Shown one piece after another: positions 22,681-34,108 of a stretch of 64,000 bases of DNA. The notes below the pieces were generated by a model. That model did no database searches, was not told the DNA's origin, and was given only the letters and a program-made list of their open reading frames with translations. The translations under genes were made by a program, and so were the position numbers. Origin of the DNA: Macrostomum hystrix (lineage: Eukaryota; Platyhelminthes; Macrostomidae). Numbering within the stretch: position 1 is the stretch's first letter; each line of letters opens with the position of its first letter. The DNA lies in NCBI GenBank assembly GCA_950097015.1, contig CATNEN010000002.1:62001-126000 (forward strand), given 5' to 3'.

Positions 22681-23197
22681 CTCAGTGTCAAAAATTCTCA
22701 ACTTCAACTCGCTACCTCAGAAAGCTGGGAAGCAGAAAAGTTGCAGAACTACCGTAAGCAGGCCGATGCTGAGGCTCAGGTGAGAATGAGTTTCAATCAG
22801 ACAGCAGTCGGAAGCTGTGCTCAGGAGTCTGAGATGACTCTCTAGTAAGCTAGGTGTCTCAGTTAAACTCTTCTCCGTTGCCATGGCAACAGTGAGAAGC
22901 CTGAGTCTGGTCGATATTAGAGAACAGAATGAAATCCTTGAGTCGCTCTGCTCCGGCAGCTCAGTTTGTCGGCAAAAGACAGTGAGAGTGAAATCAGTTT
23001 TTGTTTATTCTCGGTCGAACGCGAATTCAAAATGCTTTCTGTGGCTGCGTGCATTTCTCTGCGCCTGGGACAGAGAGGGCCGGCTCTGAGCAGCATTGAG
23101 CACAGCTGAGCACCCACCTCTTTCTTGAACTTCTCACAATTGTCAACTACATGGCGTTGAGTGTACTCAAATGCATTGGCAGTGTACTTGGCTTGGT
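22681..23197. repeat. 515-bp dispersed duplicate, right copy
   Basis: This copy matches 1-515 in the same orientation and directly adjoins the 5' side of the minus-strand B-box/NHL gene. It probably contains that gene's promoter or untranslated leader, or is a dispersed repeat that landed there. After 23197 the two copies diverge. Confidence 0.85.
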
Positions 23198-23497
23198 GCC
23201 GAGCGGAAGAGAAGTACTCAGTAGTAGATGCAACTGTTAGCACAGCTGATGGTAGAATGTGAGTAGATTGCTGAGTACTACTGCAGTTTAAAGTCAGCTA
23301 GTTAGCAATTAATATTGGCGAGTGTTCTGGCATCAATAGTTTATTCTGATTGGCTAGTGTATTTGAGTGCGTGTGCATTGCGAAGCGCAGCTTTGTTTGC
23401 CTCATACGCATTGCTGCTTTGGAGCAAATATATCACGCACCTAACGCATTTGATTATAACCAGAGTTTGTTTAGCGGTCGAAGACCGACAGCCCGGT

Positions 23498-23690
23498 TGA
23501 GCAGTTTGAGCAGTTTGAGCAGTTTGAGCAGTTTGAGCAGTTTGAACAGCTTGAGCAGTTTGAGCAGTTTGAGCAGTTTGAGCAGTTTGAGCAGTTTGAG
23601 CAGTTTGAACAGCTTGAGCAGTTTAAGCAGTTTGAGCATTTTGAGCAGTTTGAGCAGTTTGAACAGCTTGAGCAGTTTGAGCAGAACTGA
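23498..23690. repeat. 9-bp minisatellite, about 21 copies
   Basis: Tandem GAGCAGTTT units with occasional GAACAGCTT variants. Nine bases is three codons, so both strands are open over the array. The core GTTTGAGCA reappears within the 25-bp unit at 43866-44450. Confidence 0.93.
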
Positions 23691-23711
23691 ATAGTTTGCT
23701 CACCAAAAGAG

Positions 23712-23880
23712 TGAATCCTATAGTGACTCACAGTGTGAATCCAAGAGTGACTCACAGTGTGAATCCAAGAGTGACTCACAGTGTGAATCCAAGTGTGCCT
23801 TACACTGTGAATCTCAGAGTGACTAACAGAGTGAATCTTAGAGTGACTCACAGGATTAATCTAAGTGTGACTCACAGGTG
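23712..23880. repeat. 24-bp repeat, about 7 copies
   Basis: Degenerate units of the type GTGAATCCAAGAGTGACTCA, about 24 bases long. The GAGTGACTCACAG part is shared with the neighbouring 45-bp satellite and is probably ancestral to it. Confidence 0.85.
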
Positions 23881-23959
23881 AGTTAAGTGAATTTAAGTTA
23901 GAGACTACGCTAGAGACTCACAGAGTGAATCTCAGAGTGACTAACAAAGTGAATTTAAA

Positions 23960-26850
23960 AGAGAATATCAGGGTGTATCCCAGTGATTCCCAGATTCATC
24001 TCAGAGTGACTCACAGGGTGTATCCCAGTGATTCCCAGATTCATCTCAGAGTGACTCACAGAGTGTATCCCAGTTATTCCCAAATTCATCTCAGAGTGAC
24101 TCACATGGTTTATCCCAGTGATTCCCAGATTCATCTCAGAGTGACACACAGGGTGTATCCCAGTGATTCCTAGATTCATCTCAGAGTGACTCACAGAGTG
24201 TATCCCAGTGATTCCCAGATTTATCTCAGAGTGACTCACAGGGTGTATCCCAGTGATTCTCAGATTCATCTCAGAGTGACTCACAGGGTGTATCCCAGTG
24301 ATTCCCAGATTCATCTCAGAGTGACTCACAGGGTGTATCCCAGTGATTCCCAGATTCATCTCAGACTGACTCACAGGGTGTATCCCAGTGATTCCCAGAT
24401 TCATCTCAGAGTGACTCACAGGGTGTATCCCAGTGATTCCCAGATTCATCTCAGAGTGACTCACAGGGTGTATCCCAGTGATACCCAGATTCATCTCAGA
24501 GTGACTCACAGGGTTTATCCCAGTGATTCCCAGATTCATCTCAGACTGACTCACAGAGTGTATCCCAGTGATTCCCAGATTCATCTCAGAGTGACTCACA
24601 GAGTGTATCCCAGTGATTCCCAGATTCATCTCAGAGTGACTCACATGGTTTATCCCAGTGATTCCCAGATTCATCTCAGAGTGACTCACAGGGTGTATCC
24701 CAGTGATTCCCAGATTCATCTCAGAGTGACTCACAGAGTGTATCCCAGTGATTCCCAGATTCATCTTAGAGTGACTCACAGAGTGTATCCCAGTGATTCC
24801 CAGATTCATCTCAGAGTGACTCACAGAGTGTATCCCAGTGATTCTCAGATTCATCTCAGAGTGACTCACAGGGTGTATCCCAGTGATTCCCAGATTCATC
24901 TCAGACTGACTCACAGGGTGTATCCCAGTGATTCCCAGATTCATCTCAGAGTGACTCACAGGGTGTATCCCAGTGATTCCCAGATTCATCTCAGACTGAC
25001 TCACAGGGTGTATCCCAGTGATTCCCAGATTCATCTCAGAGTGACTCACAGGGTGTATCCCAGTGATTCCCAGATTCATCTCAGAGTGACTCACAGGGTG
25101 TATCCCAGTGATTCCCAGATTCATCTCAGAGTGACTCACAGGGTGTATCCCAGTGATTCCCAGATTCATCTCAGACTGACTCACAGGGTGTATCCCAGTG
25201 ATTCCCAGATTCATCTCAGAGTGACTCACATGGTTTATCCCAGTGATTCCCAGATTCATCTCAGAGTGACTCACAGGGTGTATCCCAGTGATTCCCAGAT
25301 TCATCTCAGACTGACTCACAGGGTGTATCCCAGTGATTCCCAGATTCATCTTAGAGTGACTCACAGAGTGTATCCCAGTGATTCCCAGATTCATCTCAGA
25401 GTGACTCACAGGGTGTATCCCAGTGATTCCCAGATTCATCTCAGAGTGACTCACAGAGTGTATCCCAGTGATTCCCAGATTCATCTCAGAGTGACTCACA
25501 GAGTGTATCCCAGTGATTCCCAGATTCATCTCAGAGTGACTCACAGGGTGTATCCCAGTGATTCCCAGATTCATCTCAGAGTGACTCTCAGGGTGTATCC
25601 CAGTGATTCCCAGATTCATCTCAGAGTGACTCACAGGGTGTATCCCAGTGATTCCCAGATTCATCTCAGAGTGACTCACAGGGTGTATCCCAGTGATTCC
25701 CAGATTCATCTCAGAGTGACTCACAGGGTGTATCCCAGTGATACCCAGATTCATCTCAGACTGACTCACAGGGTGTGTCCCAGTTATTTCCAAATTCATC
25801 TCAGACTGACTCACAGGGTGTATCCCAGTGATTCCCAGATTCATCTCAGAGTGACTCACAGGGTGTATCCCAGTGATTCCCAGATTCATCTCAGAGTGAC
25901 TCACATGGTTTATCCCAGTGATTCCCAGATTCATCTCAGAGTGACTCACAGGGTGTATCCCAGTGATTCCCAGATTCATCTCAGAGTGACTCACAGGGTG
26001 TATCCCAGTGATTCCCAGATTCATCTCAGAGTGACTCACAGAGTGTATCCCAGTGATTCCCAGATTCATCTCAGAGTGACTCACAGAGTGTATCCCAGTG
26101 ATTCCCAGATTCATCTCAGAGTGACTCACAGAGTGTATCCCAGTGATTCCCAGATTCATCTCAGAGTGACTCACAGGGTGTATCCCAGTGATTCCCAGAT
26201 TCATCTCAGAGTGACTCACAGGGTGTATCCCAGTTATTTCCAAATTCATCTCAGAGTGACTCACAGGGTGTATCCCAGTGATTCCCAGATTCATTTCAGA
26301 GTGACTCACAGGGTGTATCCCAGTGATTCCCAGATTCATCTCAGAGTGACTCACAGGGTGTATCCCAGTGATTCCCAGATTCATCTCAGAGTGACTCACA
26401 GAGTGTATCCCAGTGATACCCAGATTCATCTCAGAGTGACTCACAGGGTGTATCCCAGTGATTCCCAGATTCATCTCAGAGTGACTCACATGGTTTATCC
26501 CAGTGATTCCCAGATTCATCTCAGAGTGACTCACAGAGTGTATCCCAGTGATTCCCAGATTCATCTCAGAGTGACTCACAGGGTGTATCCCAGTGATTCC
26601 CAGATTCATCTCAGACTGACTCACAGGGTGTATCCCAGTGATTCCCAGATTCATCTCAGACTGACTCACAGGGTGTATCCCAGTGATTCCCAGATTCATC
26701 TCAGAGTGACTCACAGGGTGTATCCCAGTGATTCCCAGATTCATCTCAGACTGACTCACAGGGTGTATCCCAGTGATTCCCAGATTCATCTCAGAGTGAC
26801 TCACAGGGTGTATCCCAGTGATTCCCAGATTCATCTCAGAGTGACTCACG
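23960..26850. repeat. 45-bp satellite, about 64 copies, open on both strands
   Basis: Very regular tandem 45-base units with core GATTCCCAGATTCATCTCAG. Because 45 is fifteen codons, one plus frame (24186-26861) and one minus frame (23955-26849) stay open for about 890-960 codons. One plus-strand copy near 24170 has a stop in that frame. Common variants include a silent AGG/AGA change and a GTG/CTG change in the plus frame, but others alter residues. No domain, signal peptide or non-repeat flank supports a protein. Confidence 0.95.
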
Positions 26851-27119
26851 GCACGAAGTGAATCTCAGAGTGAATTACAAAATTAATCATAAAAGATGAC
26901 ACAGTTATAAGTTATGCACTGCAAGAACAAAAACAAAACTAAGTTCAGTAGAAAACAACAGAGCCAAGTAAGTTTCCGTTGATTTAAATGCTATGCAAAC
27001 TATCGACCTCGTTGCCGATTCAATCTGAATTATTTGCGCACCTTTCAGAGTGTACAAACTGATGTACGTGAGCGAATTTCAAAGCTTGAAATTAAAATTC
27101 TGCAGTTAAGAAAAATTTT
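26851..27119. other. intergenic between satellite and LINE
   Basis: AT-rich sequence without a recognised gene. It includes the insertion site region of the LINE's 3' end. Confidence 0.5.
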
Positions 27120-27236
27120 CTATGTTTAATTGCGATGATCTCTTTGACTTACTTGACTTAGCTGCAGGGGGCATCTTCCGGATGCAGCGGGGAGGCGTTG
27201 CCGCCCATTCCGCTAGCCCCTGGCGACCACGGGCAA

Positions 27237-30200
27237 CTAGAGCTGCGGTGTCGCGCAGGGGGATCCGGTGGTGCCGGCGTCCGCAGCGCGGTCCTCCTCC
27301 GGAGTGTCCAGGAGGTGGAGGGTTGCTCGCCCGGTGGCCCTCAGGTATCGGACGAGCTGGCAGATGTTCTCAGGCCTGAAAACGTCGGGGAGATCCGGGT
27401 TTGGGCCGAGATAGGTGAGCCGGTCCTGAGTGAAGGCGGGGCAGTCGCAAATAAAATGCTCTGCATCCTCAACATAGGAGAGGCAGAAGGGGCATTCCTC
27501 ACTGCGGATTTTGCCTTGCAGGAAGCGGTGCCTGGCGAAACAGCCATGGCCAGAGAGGGCCATGGTGACTGCCCTGATGTCCTTGCGGTTCAGTCCAAGC
27601 AAGGCTTTGCGAAGGGCAGTGGAGGGACAAGGGACAGCAGCGCGAGACTGCCGACAATCGGCGGTATTGATCCATCTGTCCTTGTGCTTTGAGGTCACCC
27701 ACTGGTTAATCCGAGTGTTGACGACGGCGGTAGGGGTGGAGACCGCAGGCACGGGGCCAAAAAGCGAACCCGTCGAACCGGCCTTGGCGAGGCTGTCGGC
27801 CAATTCGTTACCAGGGTGGCCAGAGTGCCCTGGAATCCACCTTAGGGACACCTTGTTGTGGGTCCCTAAGCGGTTGAGTTGCGCGACGCAGTCGAGGACT
27901 GTGCGCGAGCAGGTGTGCGTGCGTCCAAGGGCATGGATCGCCGCCTGGCTGTCCGAGTGGAGGAAGATTTCTGCTCCGTGGACGTTTTGGTTGATCAGCT
28001 CCAGGGCGCAGGAGCTGATGGCGAGAACTTCGTTCTGGAAAACAGTAGAGTTTATGCCGGTGTGCTGGGAGAAGGTCGCCACAGTTTTCCCTCCGGACAT
28101 AATGCAGTAGCCGAAACCAGAGACCGAGTTGATTTGCGATCCGTCGGTGAAGCAGTGAATTTCACGGGGTTGGCCGTGGTCACGTACTTCCTGGCGAGGC
28201 GGAATGCTGGTTTTGAATTTTTGCGGTGGGCACAGCGTCGACGGGATTCCGTCGGAGAGAATTTTGAGACCTCCTGCTGCGTCCAGGTCCCGTAGGCTGA
28301 GGTCGCCATGGGGCTGGAGGTTCCGCTTGCTGAAGGCAAGTTGCTTCCGGATGGAGATACCCGCGTCCAGAAGACGACGAGCCGTCTTCATCGCCTCCCC
28401 CTTGATAAAAAGATCTAAAGGGGGAAGGTCCAGGAAGGCATTCATGCCAGCGAAGGGAGTGGAGGGTGCCGCACTCATGATGGCTCGACAAGCACGGCCC
28501 TGCACCTTGTTTAGGGCCTCCAGGACCCCTTTGGTCTCCAGGACCCCTTTGGTCTCCAGGGCACTATTCCAGATGAAGCCGGCAAAAGAGATGGCCGGTC
28601 TTACAATGGTAGTGTAAATCCACCAGAGACGGCGGGGGGTGAGGCCCCAGGTGGCGCCGAAGGCTCTGCGAATCTGCGCGAGCGTCGCAAGAGCTTTACG
28701 GGTTTTGAATTTGACGTGAGGTGTCCAGCTCAACCTGTGGTCGAGGATGACACCTAAGCATCTGGTTTGCTTCTCCATGGCGATTGGTTTGTTATAGAGA
28801 AGGAGAGGCTCAATCCTCCAGTTTCGTTTGCTGGTGAACATAATGGCGACGGTCTTGGACTCAGAGAGTTTGAGGCCGCAGCCATTGGCCCAGCGTTCGG
28901 CACGGTGGATGAAAGCTTGCAGAAGGTCTCTAAGGACCGGGGGAGACGGTCCGGCCACGGTGGCGGTGACGTCGTCAGCATAGCCGATTTTTTGGACCTG
29001 GTCCGGGTCAGGGCTGCAGAGCAGTTCGTCCATGACAAGGTTCCAAAGGATCGGACTGAGAACGCCACCCTGCGGGCCTCCCTTCTGGACATTCACAGAA
29101 CGGGAGTGTCCAAGCAGGTGCGAGGTGGCAGTTCGGTGAGAGATCATATACATGATCCAGCGGGTGAGGTGCTCGTGCGTAGCCCGGCGTTCCAGGGCTC
29201 GCCTAAAGGCTCCGAAGAGCACATTGTCGAAGGCACCATCAATGTCGAGGAAAAGCGAGAGAGCAAAACCGGTGCCAAGCACGGCGCGCTCCAGCTTGTC
29301 GACAATGGCATGCAGAGCACTTTCGATGGAACGTCCGGATCGAAAGGCGTGCTGGTTGGCGGAGAGCGGGGAGTTCCTCAGCTCAACGTGAAGGAGGCGC
29401 CAAAGAACAAGCCTTTCAAGCAGCTTAAGAAAGAAAGATGTTAAGCTGATGGGGCGGAAGGCTTTGGCGGAGTGGTAGTCTCCCTTCCCAGGTTTGGGGA
29501 TGAAGACGATAGTGGCTTCCTGCCAAGACCTGGGTACGTACCCGAGGGTGATACAGGCCTTGAACAGGTTGCAAAGGAGGCCGAGGAACCTGTCATTTTT
29601 TACCGCTTCATGTAGGAAGGCGGGGTAAATGTTGTCAGGTCCAGGCGACTTAAAAGGCGAGAAGGAGTTAGCAGCGCGAGCTGTCCGTTCTCTAGTGATA
29701 ATAGTTGTCGCAAGGATGTGTCCACCCGGAGTGTGGTCCGGCGGGTCCTGAAGCGGCGCAGTCTGGGGGAAGGCGCTGGCGAGCATGATGTCCAGCGATT
29801 CGCCAGGATTCTCAGCAAGCCGGCCGTCCGGTCTTTTGATCACTGAGAGCTTCGACATTTTGTCAAGAGTGAGCGCTTTTACCACGCGAGAAGTTGGGCG
29901 GGCGCCCTCCAGCTCGGAGCAGTATTGGCGCCACTTTTCGGACTTCGCTTTCCTGGTGTCACGCTTAAAGTCACGAATCGCATTCTGGTAGGCGGTCAGG
30001 TCAGCTGGGTCCTTGCTTTTCCGCGCAATCCGCTGGAGGGATTTGGCCTTTCGCCGGAGGGTTCCAAGCGCTGGGTTCCACCAGGGAGCGGATTTTTTGC
30101 CTTTGTAGGCTTTAAGAGGGCAAGAGGTTTCATGAGCTGTCAAGATGGTCATGCTGAGTAGATCAGCCAGATCGTCCACTTCTTGACAGGTGGCAGGAAC

Positions 30201-30959
30201 AACGGATTCTAACTGGTTGGTCTGGCGCTTCACGGATTCCGCAAAGGCCGTCCAGTCAGTATTCCGGGCGTTCCTTCTCCACAGAATACCAGGCTTGGAG
30301 TAGGAGCTTAGCAACCGGAAACGAATGAAGCGATGGTCAGACAGAGATTCCTCTTCGTCCCACACCTGCCAGTTCCTAATCAGAGGGATCAGGCCCTGAG
30401 AGGCGAGGGTGGCGTCAAGGACCTCCGTCCATCGTCCATTGTCAAAGGTGGGTGTGCCACCCGAGTTGCAGAACTCAATATTGGTGGTGCAGATGTAGGC
30501 AAGGAGATCCTCGCCTCTGCAGTTGGAGGTAACACTGCCCCAGTGGGTGTGGTGGGCATTAATGTCGCCTGCCACCAGCAGCTCAAAGTCGCGGTCTGAG
30601 CAGTAGTCCACGAGGGAAGTGAGACTGGGCGGAACCGCAGGACCGTCACCAGGAATGTATATAGAGGCGATGATGACGGTGCGGTTCGGGAGAATGTGGT
30701 TGGTTTGGATGACACAGAGGTCTTTGTCAGAGAGGTCTGGTCTATACCAAGCTTTAAGATCGGTAGTCGCGAACACAGCAGCCCTGGGGTTTTGGGGCAT
30801 GAAAAAACAGTCAAAACCAGCAGGAATGTTCGGAATCTTACCTTTCTTCGTCCAGGGCTCTTGGAGGAGGATGATGCCCGGTTTTTCGAAGTCCACCACA
30901 CGCGCCAGGTTGGTCGAGGCCGCGATGCAGTGGTGCAGGTTCAGCTGCAGGAAGCTCAC
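27237..30959 (-). CDS. LINE ORF2: APE endonuclease, reverse transcriptase, RNase H
   Basis: A 1,240-residue polyprotein that nicks target DNA and copies the element RNA by target-primed reverse transcription. The N-terminal 220 residues form an exonuclease/endonuclease/phosphatase domain with [19 protein letters not shown] and SDHRF motifs. The reverse transcriptase follows (about 420-740) with [30 protein letters not shown] (catalytic Asp), [10 protein letters not shown] and the YADD active site. RNase H lies near 930-1060 with [19 protein letters not shown] and [15 protein letters not shown], so all four catalytic acidic positions look present. A C-terminal Cys-Cys-His-Cys cluster (CPFC, then HFICDC) is seen near 1160. 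An 18-base tandem duplication near 28530-28560 repeats ETKGVL. No inactivating change is visible. Confidence 0.95.
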   Translation of the reverse strand: MSFLQLNLHHCIAASTNLARVVDFEKPGIILLQEPWTKKGKIPNIPAGFDCFFMPQNPRAAVFATTDLKAWYRPDLSDKDLCVIQTNHILPNRTVIIASIYIPGDGPAVPPSLTSLVDYCSDRDFELLVAGDINAHHTHWGSVTSNCRGEDLLAYICTTNIEFCNSGGTPTFDNGRWTEVLDATLASQGLIPLIRNWQVWDEEESLSDHRFIRFRLLSSYSKPGILWRRNARNTDWTAFAESVKRQTNQLESVVPATCQEVDDLADLLSMTILTAHETSCPLKAYKGKKSAPWWNPALGTLRRKAKSLQRIARKSKDPADLTAYQNAIRDFKRDTRKAKSEKWRQYCSELEGARPTSRVVKALTLDKMSKLSVIKRPDGRLAENPGESLDIMLASAFPQTAPLQDPPDHTPGGHILATTIITRERTARAANSFSPFKSPGPDNIYPAFLHEAVKNDRFLGLLCNLFKACITLGYVPRSWQEATIVFIPKPGKGDYHSAKAFRPISLTSFFLKLLERLVLWRLLHVELRNSPLSANQHAFRSGRSIESALHAIVDKLERAVLGTGFALSLFLDIDGAFDNVLFGAFRRALERRATHEHLTRWIMYMISHRTATSHLLGHSRSVNVQKGGPQGGVLSPILWNLVMDELLCSPDPDQVQKIGYADDVTATVAGPSPPVLRDLLQAFIHRAERWANGCGLKLSESKTVAIMFTSKRNWRIEPLLLYNKPIAMEKQTRCLGVILDHRLSWTPHVKFKTRKALATLAQIRRAFGATWGLTPRRLWWIYTTIVRPAISFAGFIWNSALETKGVLETKGVLEALNKVQGRACRAIMSAAPSTPFAGMNAFLDLPPLDLFIKGEAMKTARRLLDAGISIRKQLAFSKRNLQPHGDLSLRDLDAAGGLKILSDGIPSTLCPPQKFKTSIPPRQEVRDHGQPREIHCFTDGSQINSVSGFGYCIMSGGKTVATFSQHTGINSTVFQNEVLAISSCALELINQNVHGAEIFLHSDSQAAIHALGRTHTCSRTVLDCVAQLNRLGTHNKVSLRWIPGHSGHPGNELADSLAKAGSTGSLFGPVPAVSTPTAVVNTRINQWVTSKHKDRWINTADCRQSRAAVPCPSTALRKALLGLNRKDIRAVTMALSGHGCFARHRFLQGKIRSEECPFCLSYVEDAEHFICDCPAFTQDRLTYLGPNPDLPDVFRPENICQLVRYLRATGRATLHLLDTPEEDRAADAGTTGSPCATPQL

Positions 30960-30994
30960 CCCAGGAGGGGCGGTCCGTGCGGCTATCTGCTGGC

Positions 30995-32482
30995 CTACGG
31001 CGAGTTGTTCAGGAGCGATTCCTCGTCCTCGCCGGTGTTTTGCCCGAGCTCCATCGGTTCCTCCTGAATCGGATCCAGAGTTGAGGCCGGGGCTGCCGCA
31101 ACAGCGGCGTCCGTGTCCTCAACCCGGTTTTCCGCTGGGGGTTCCGATGAAACATTGGGCCGGGTGGTGCTGCGGTGGCGTCCACTGTTGGGGTCCGACA
31201 GCTGTCTGGCGCGCTGAGTCAAGCCAGCACGGATGGTGTTGCGGGCGGGTTTCCGGCCCTTACCACATCCGCCTGTCGTTGCGGCTCGCGCGGCTTTGCC
31301 CCTGATAGGGTCCGCATCCTCGGAGTGGTCGTGACGATCAGGAGTCTGTGTTCCAGGGCGCAGGGGCCCGGCAGAGCTCTGGTTCGTCCGTTTCCGCTTT
31401 TCCGGGGGCGGCGGGCGAGTGGCGTCGGACTCGAAGCTGAAAATCTGCATTCGAGTGAGGCCTGCACTGATGTAGGACATGTCTGGGCAGCGGAGCATCC
31501 AGCTGTCCGACAATCCTAGGATGGCCGTGAAACCGTCTCCACCAGGTCTGGTGATGGTTTCATGAACCACGACACCGTTTGCTGGCAGATCCGGGTGGAT
31601 TGCCAACAGCAGGCGGCGCAGTTCTCCGGCGTTGGTGATGGCGCTGCGAGCTGGAATCCAAACACGATGACGGTGTGTCTGGGGGCGCTCGTCCTCCCTG
31701 TAGATAAACAGGTTGCCCATTTCCGTGCCCCAGTCGAAGGATTTCAGCATCTCGAGGAGTTGCTGTCCGGACTGGTTGTCGGCAGGCTGGACAATGAGGG
31801 CTTGGTCCTGGATGTCGGTCTTCAGGACGTGCAGTACAGTGCCGCTCAGTGCCAGTTTGACCAGATGGGAGTCCAATCTGCGCCAGATCTGGTCGAGTTG
31901 CGCTGTTGTGAGGGGCGTCTCCTGGCCTCGGATAACCAAGGCCGGCTGCCTCTTTGCCATAGCAGCGTAAGTGCGCTTTGGCCTTGTGGTTTGGCCGGCG
32001 CCTCCCGCAACGGGCCCCCCAGCAGTCGTCGGAGTTTCCGGACGACTGTGAGAGGTTCCGCCGCGAGAGGAACCGGATGCCCCAGAGGCCTGGGCGGCAC
32101 TTTTCCGCGCTTCCGGATTTCCCGGACGGCGCGAGGAGTCCGCCTCCTTGTTGGGTGCCGGTTCCTCCGCGATGTTCGCAGAGTTGCCGGCCCCCTCCTC
32201 GGGGGCGGTGGTTGGCGCGGATTTCGCAGCCAACCGTACTTCCTGTTTTCGCCGCCGGAATTCCTGGAGGCGGGCGAGGCTGCGGGCTTGCGTGGAAGGG
32301 GAGCGTTTGCTCTTTGATCCAGCCGCTCTGGTGTTTTCCTGAGTGGCGGAGGAGCAGGATGAATTTTGGGCGCCGGTGGAACCGGTGTCGCCCTGGCGCT
32401 GGTCCTGAGGATCTGCGTCGCCGGCCGGGGTCGGCGTTTCAGCAGGGTCCTGGGACGTGCTGGAGCTGTAGTGGGACTCCAT
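30995..32482 (-). CDS. LINE ORF1, gag-like protein
   Basis: A 495-residue protein encoded directly before ORF2, with 35 bases between them. The first 180 residues are a disordered Ser/Pro/Arg-rich region with many charged stretches. The middle (about 180-340) is a folded-looking domain with [29 protein letters not shown] and VWIPARSAI, resembling the central domain of ORF1 proteins from arthropod non-LTR elements. The C-terminus is again disordered and basic, then acidic. No CCHC knuckle is seen. By position and composition it is the RNA-binding ORF1 partner of the reverse transcriptase. The homology is by pattern only. Confidence 0.85.
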   Translation of the reverse strand: MESHYSSSTSQDPAETPTPAGDADPQDQRQGDTGSTGAQNSSCSSATQENTRAAGSKSKRSPSTQARSLARLQEFRRRKQEVRLAAKSAPTTAPEEGAGNSANIAEEPAPNKEADSSRRPGNPEARKSAAQASGASGSSRGGTSHSRPETPTTAGGPVAGGAGQTTRPKRTYAAMAKRQPALVIRGQETPLTTAQLDQIWRRLDSHLVKLALSGTVLHVLKTDIQDQALIVQPADNQSGQQLLEMLKSFDWGTEMGNLFIYREDERPQTHRHRVWIPARSAITNAGELRRLLLAIHPDLPANGVVVHETITRPGGDGFTAILGLSDSWMLRCPDMSYISAGLTRMQIFSFESDATRPPPPEKRKRTNQSSAGPLRPGTQTPDRHDHSEDADPIRGKAARAATTGGCGKGRKPARNTIRAGLTQRARQLSDPNSGRHRSTTRPNVSSEPPAENRVEDTDAAVAAAPASTLDPIQEEPMELGQNTGEDEESLLNNSP

Positions 32483-32599
32483 AGGTCGCTGGAAAAAGAG
32501 AAAGAAGAGAATAAAAATAAAAACCGCTAATGGCCGGATAGACTCCCCGGACCTTTCAGCCCCTCAGCGCGGTGAGACCTTAGGCATAAGAGGACACCT

Positions 32600-33350
32600 A
32601 AAGCAGTGCCAGGCCCGCAGACTGGCTGCGTACCCTGTTGAGGTCGAAGGGTGACACCTGTCCCTCAGAGCCGTAGCCAGAGGTACCTGATCACGCACAG
32701 GTGCACGAGCGCTGCGGACTGGCCGCATACCCTGTTAAGGTCAAAGGGTGACACCCTTCCCTCAGAGCCGTAGCCAGAGGTACCTGATCACGCACAGGTG
32801 CGCGAGACGCTGCGGACTGGCCGCATACCCTGTTAAGGTCAAAGGGTGACACCTTTCCCTCAGAGCCGTAGCCAGAGGCACCTGATCACGCACAGGTGCA
32901 CGAAAACTGCGGACTGGCCGCATACCCTGTTAAGGTCAAAGGGTGACACCTTTCCCTCAGAGCCGTAGCCAGAGGTACCTGATCACGCACAGGTGCGCGA
33001 GACGCTGCGGACTGGCCGCATACCCTGTCAAGGTCAAAGGGTAACACCTCTCCCTCAGAGCCGTAGCCAGAGGTACCTGATCACGCACAGGTGCGCGAGA
33101 CGCTGCGGACTGGCCGCATACCCTGTCAAGGTCAAAGGGTAACACCTCTCCCTCAGAGCCGTAGCCAGAGGTACCTGATCACGCACAGGTGCGCGAGACG
33201 CTGCGGACTGGCCGCATACCCTGTCAAGGTCAAAGGGTAACACCTCTCCCTCAGAGCCGTAGCCAGAGGTACCTGATCACGCACAGGTGCACGAAAGCTG
33301 CGGACTCGCCGCATACCCTGTTAAGGTCAAAGGGTGACACCTTTCCCTCC
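32600..33350 (-). repeat. 98-bp monomers in the LINE 5' region, 8 copies
   Basis: The TACCCTGT landmark recurs at 32631, 32728, 32826, 32923, 33021, 33119, 33217 and 33314, a period of 97-98 bases. The three central copies are virtually identical. Tandem monomers ahead of ORF1 recall the promoter monomers of mouse L1 elements; a promoter role is inference. Confidence 0.9.
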
Positions 33351-33646
33351 AGCCAGGGCTAGAGGTACCCAGTTTGGCCAGAGGCCCTGGATGGGTCATC
33401 CAGCGCTGTTGCCCATTCTGTCCGGCTGCCCTAGGGTCAGCCTTGAACACTCGCGGGACGTGTACCCATGGGTCAGCTGACGGGACAGCGTGGAGGGATC
33501 CCTGCACCCGGAGGTACAGGGCTCCTTCCTGCCAGGCCTGCTCAAAAAACGACTGCAGGTGTGAGGCATCGCAGACCTTAGCCCGTAGGCCTGGTCTGAC
33601 TCATACCACACAGGCATTGTGTCCCGCCGGTGCGAGCCGATGATCT
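33351..33646 (-). other. LINE 5' terminal region, non-repetitive
   Basis: GC-rich unique sequence between the monomers and the CCAAT palindrome. Base composition drops to AT-rich near 33725, which is where the LINE probably starts. Confidence 0.5.
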
Positions 33647-33682
33647 CTTCCTATTGGTCAAAATGCGCCAGCCAATAGGAAG
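33647..33682. promoter_or_regulatory. Perfect inverted repeat with two CCAAT boxes
   Basis: CTTCCTATTGG at 33647-33657 and CCAATAGGAAG at 33672-33682 form 11-bp perfect arms around 14 bases. Each arm holds a CCAAT box (NF-Y-type site), one per strand. It sits at the 5' end of the minus-strand LINE and about 150 bases before the soxB start, so it is a candidate bidirectional promoter element. Confidence 0.5.
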
Positions 33683-33829
33683 CGATCCAACGGGCACATG
33701 CCCCTCCATTCAGTGAAACCTTTCTTCACACAAAACCCACAACAATAACTCTAAGCGCAACGCATTTTTAACTCTCCAATTATGTAAGAGAATAACTTGA
33801 ACAAATAACAAAGCGTGTTCAGCAATTGG

Positions 33830-34108
33830 ATGGAGACAGAAGCAGCAGCAGCAGCAATTGAACAATCAGAGACTGATGATTCGCGACACTATGACATTCA
33901 CGTTAGCAGTGAGAGAGGCTTCGACCTTCAGTTCTACCCGAACTGGTTGCAGCAACAGCAGCAGCAGCAGGCCATCATGATTCAGCAGCAGCAACAGCTG
34001 GCCGACTGCTACAATATGGACAAGTCGGATAACGATGATGACAGTGAAATCAGCGACTGTCAGATTGGCGATTGCCATAACAACAGCAGCACTGGCGGCA
34101 GTTTAAAT
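33830..34108 (+). CDS. soxB: soxB exon 1
   Basis: Encodes residues 1-93: poly-Ala, two poly-Gln runs and an acidic [10 protein letters not shown] patch. It ends at a strong GTGAGT donor. Translation continues in frame past the donor for a few codons, which is read-through into the intron and not the true end. Confidence 0.8.

Larger units (their letters stand above)
27120..33725 (-). mobile_element. Non-LTR retrotransposon (I/R1/Loa-like LINE), apparently intact
   Basis: A minus-strand element of about 6.6 kb. Its 5' region (33725 down to 32483) contains eight 98-bp monomers and a CCAAT palindrome. It is followed by ORF1 (30995-32482), a 35-base gap and ORF2 (27237-30959), then a short 3' region ending near 27120. 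Neither ORF carries a stop or frameshift, so the copy could be active. RNase H after the reverse transcriptase places it with I, R1, Loa or related clades. Exact ends and target-site duplications could not be fixed by eye. Confidence 0.9.

Noticed and set aside
24186-26861. A 15-residue repeat protein of about 890 residues
   Set aside because: The opposite strand is equally open, one copy has an in-frame stop, and nothing outside the array supports a gene. Kept only as a question in the findings.
27122-32484. Several plus-strand frames of 80-250 codons
   Set aside because: They are antisense shadows of the LINE ORFs.
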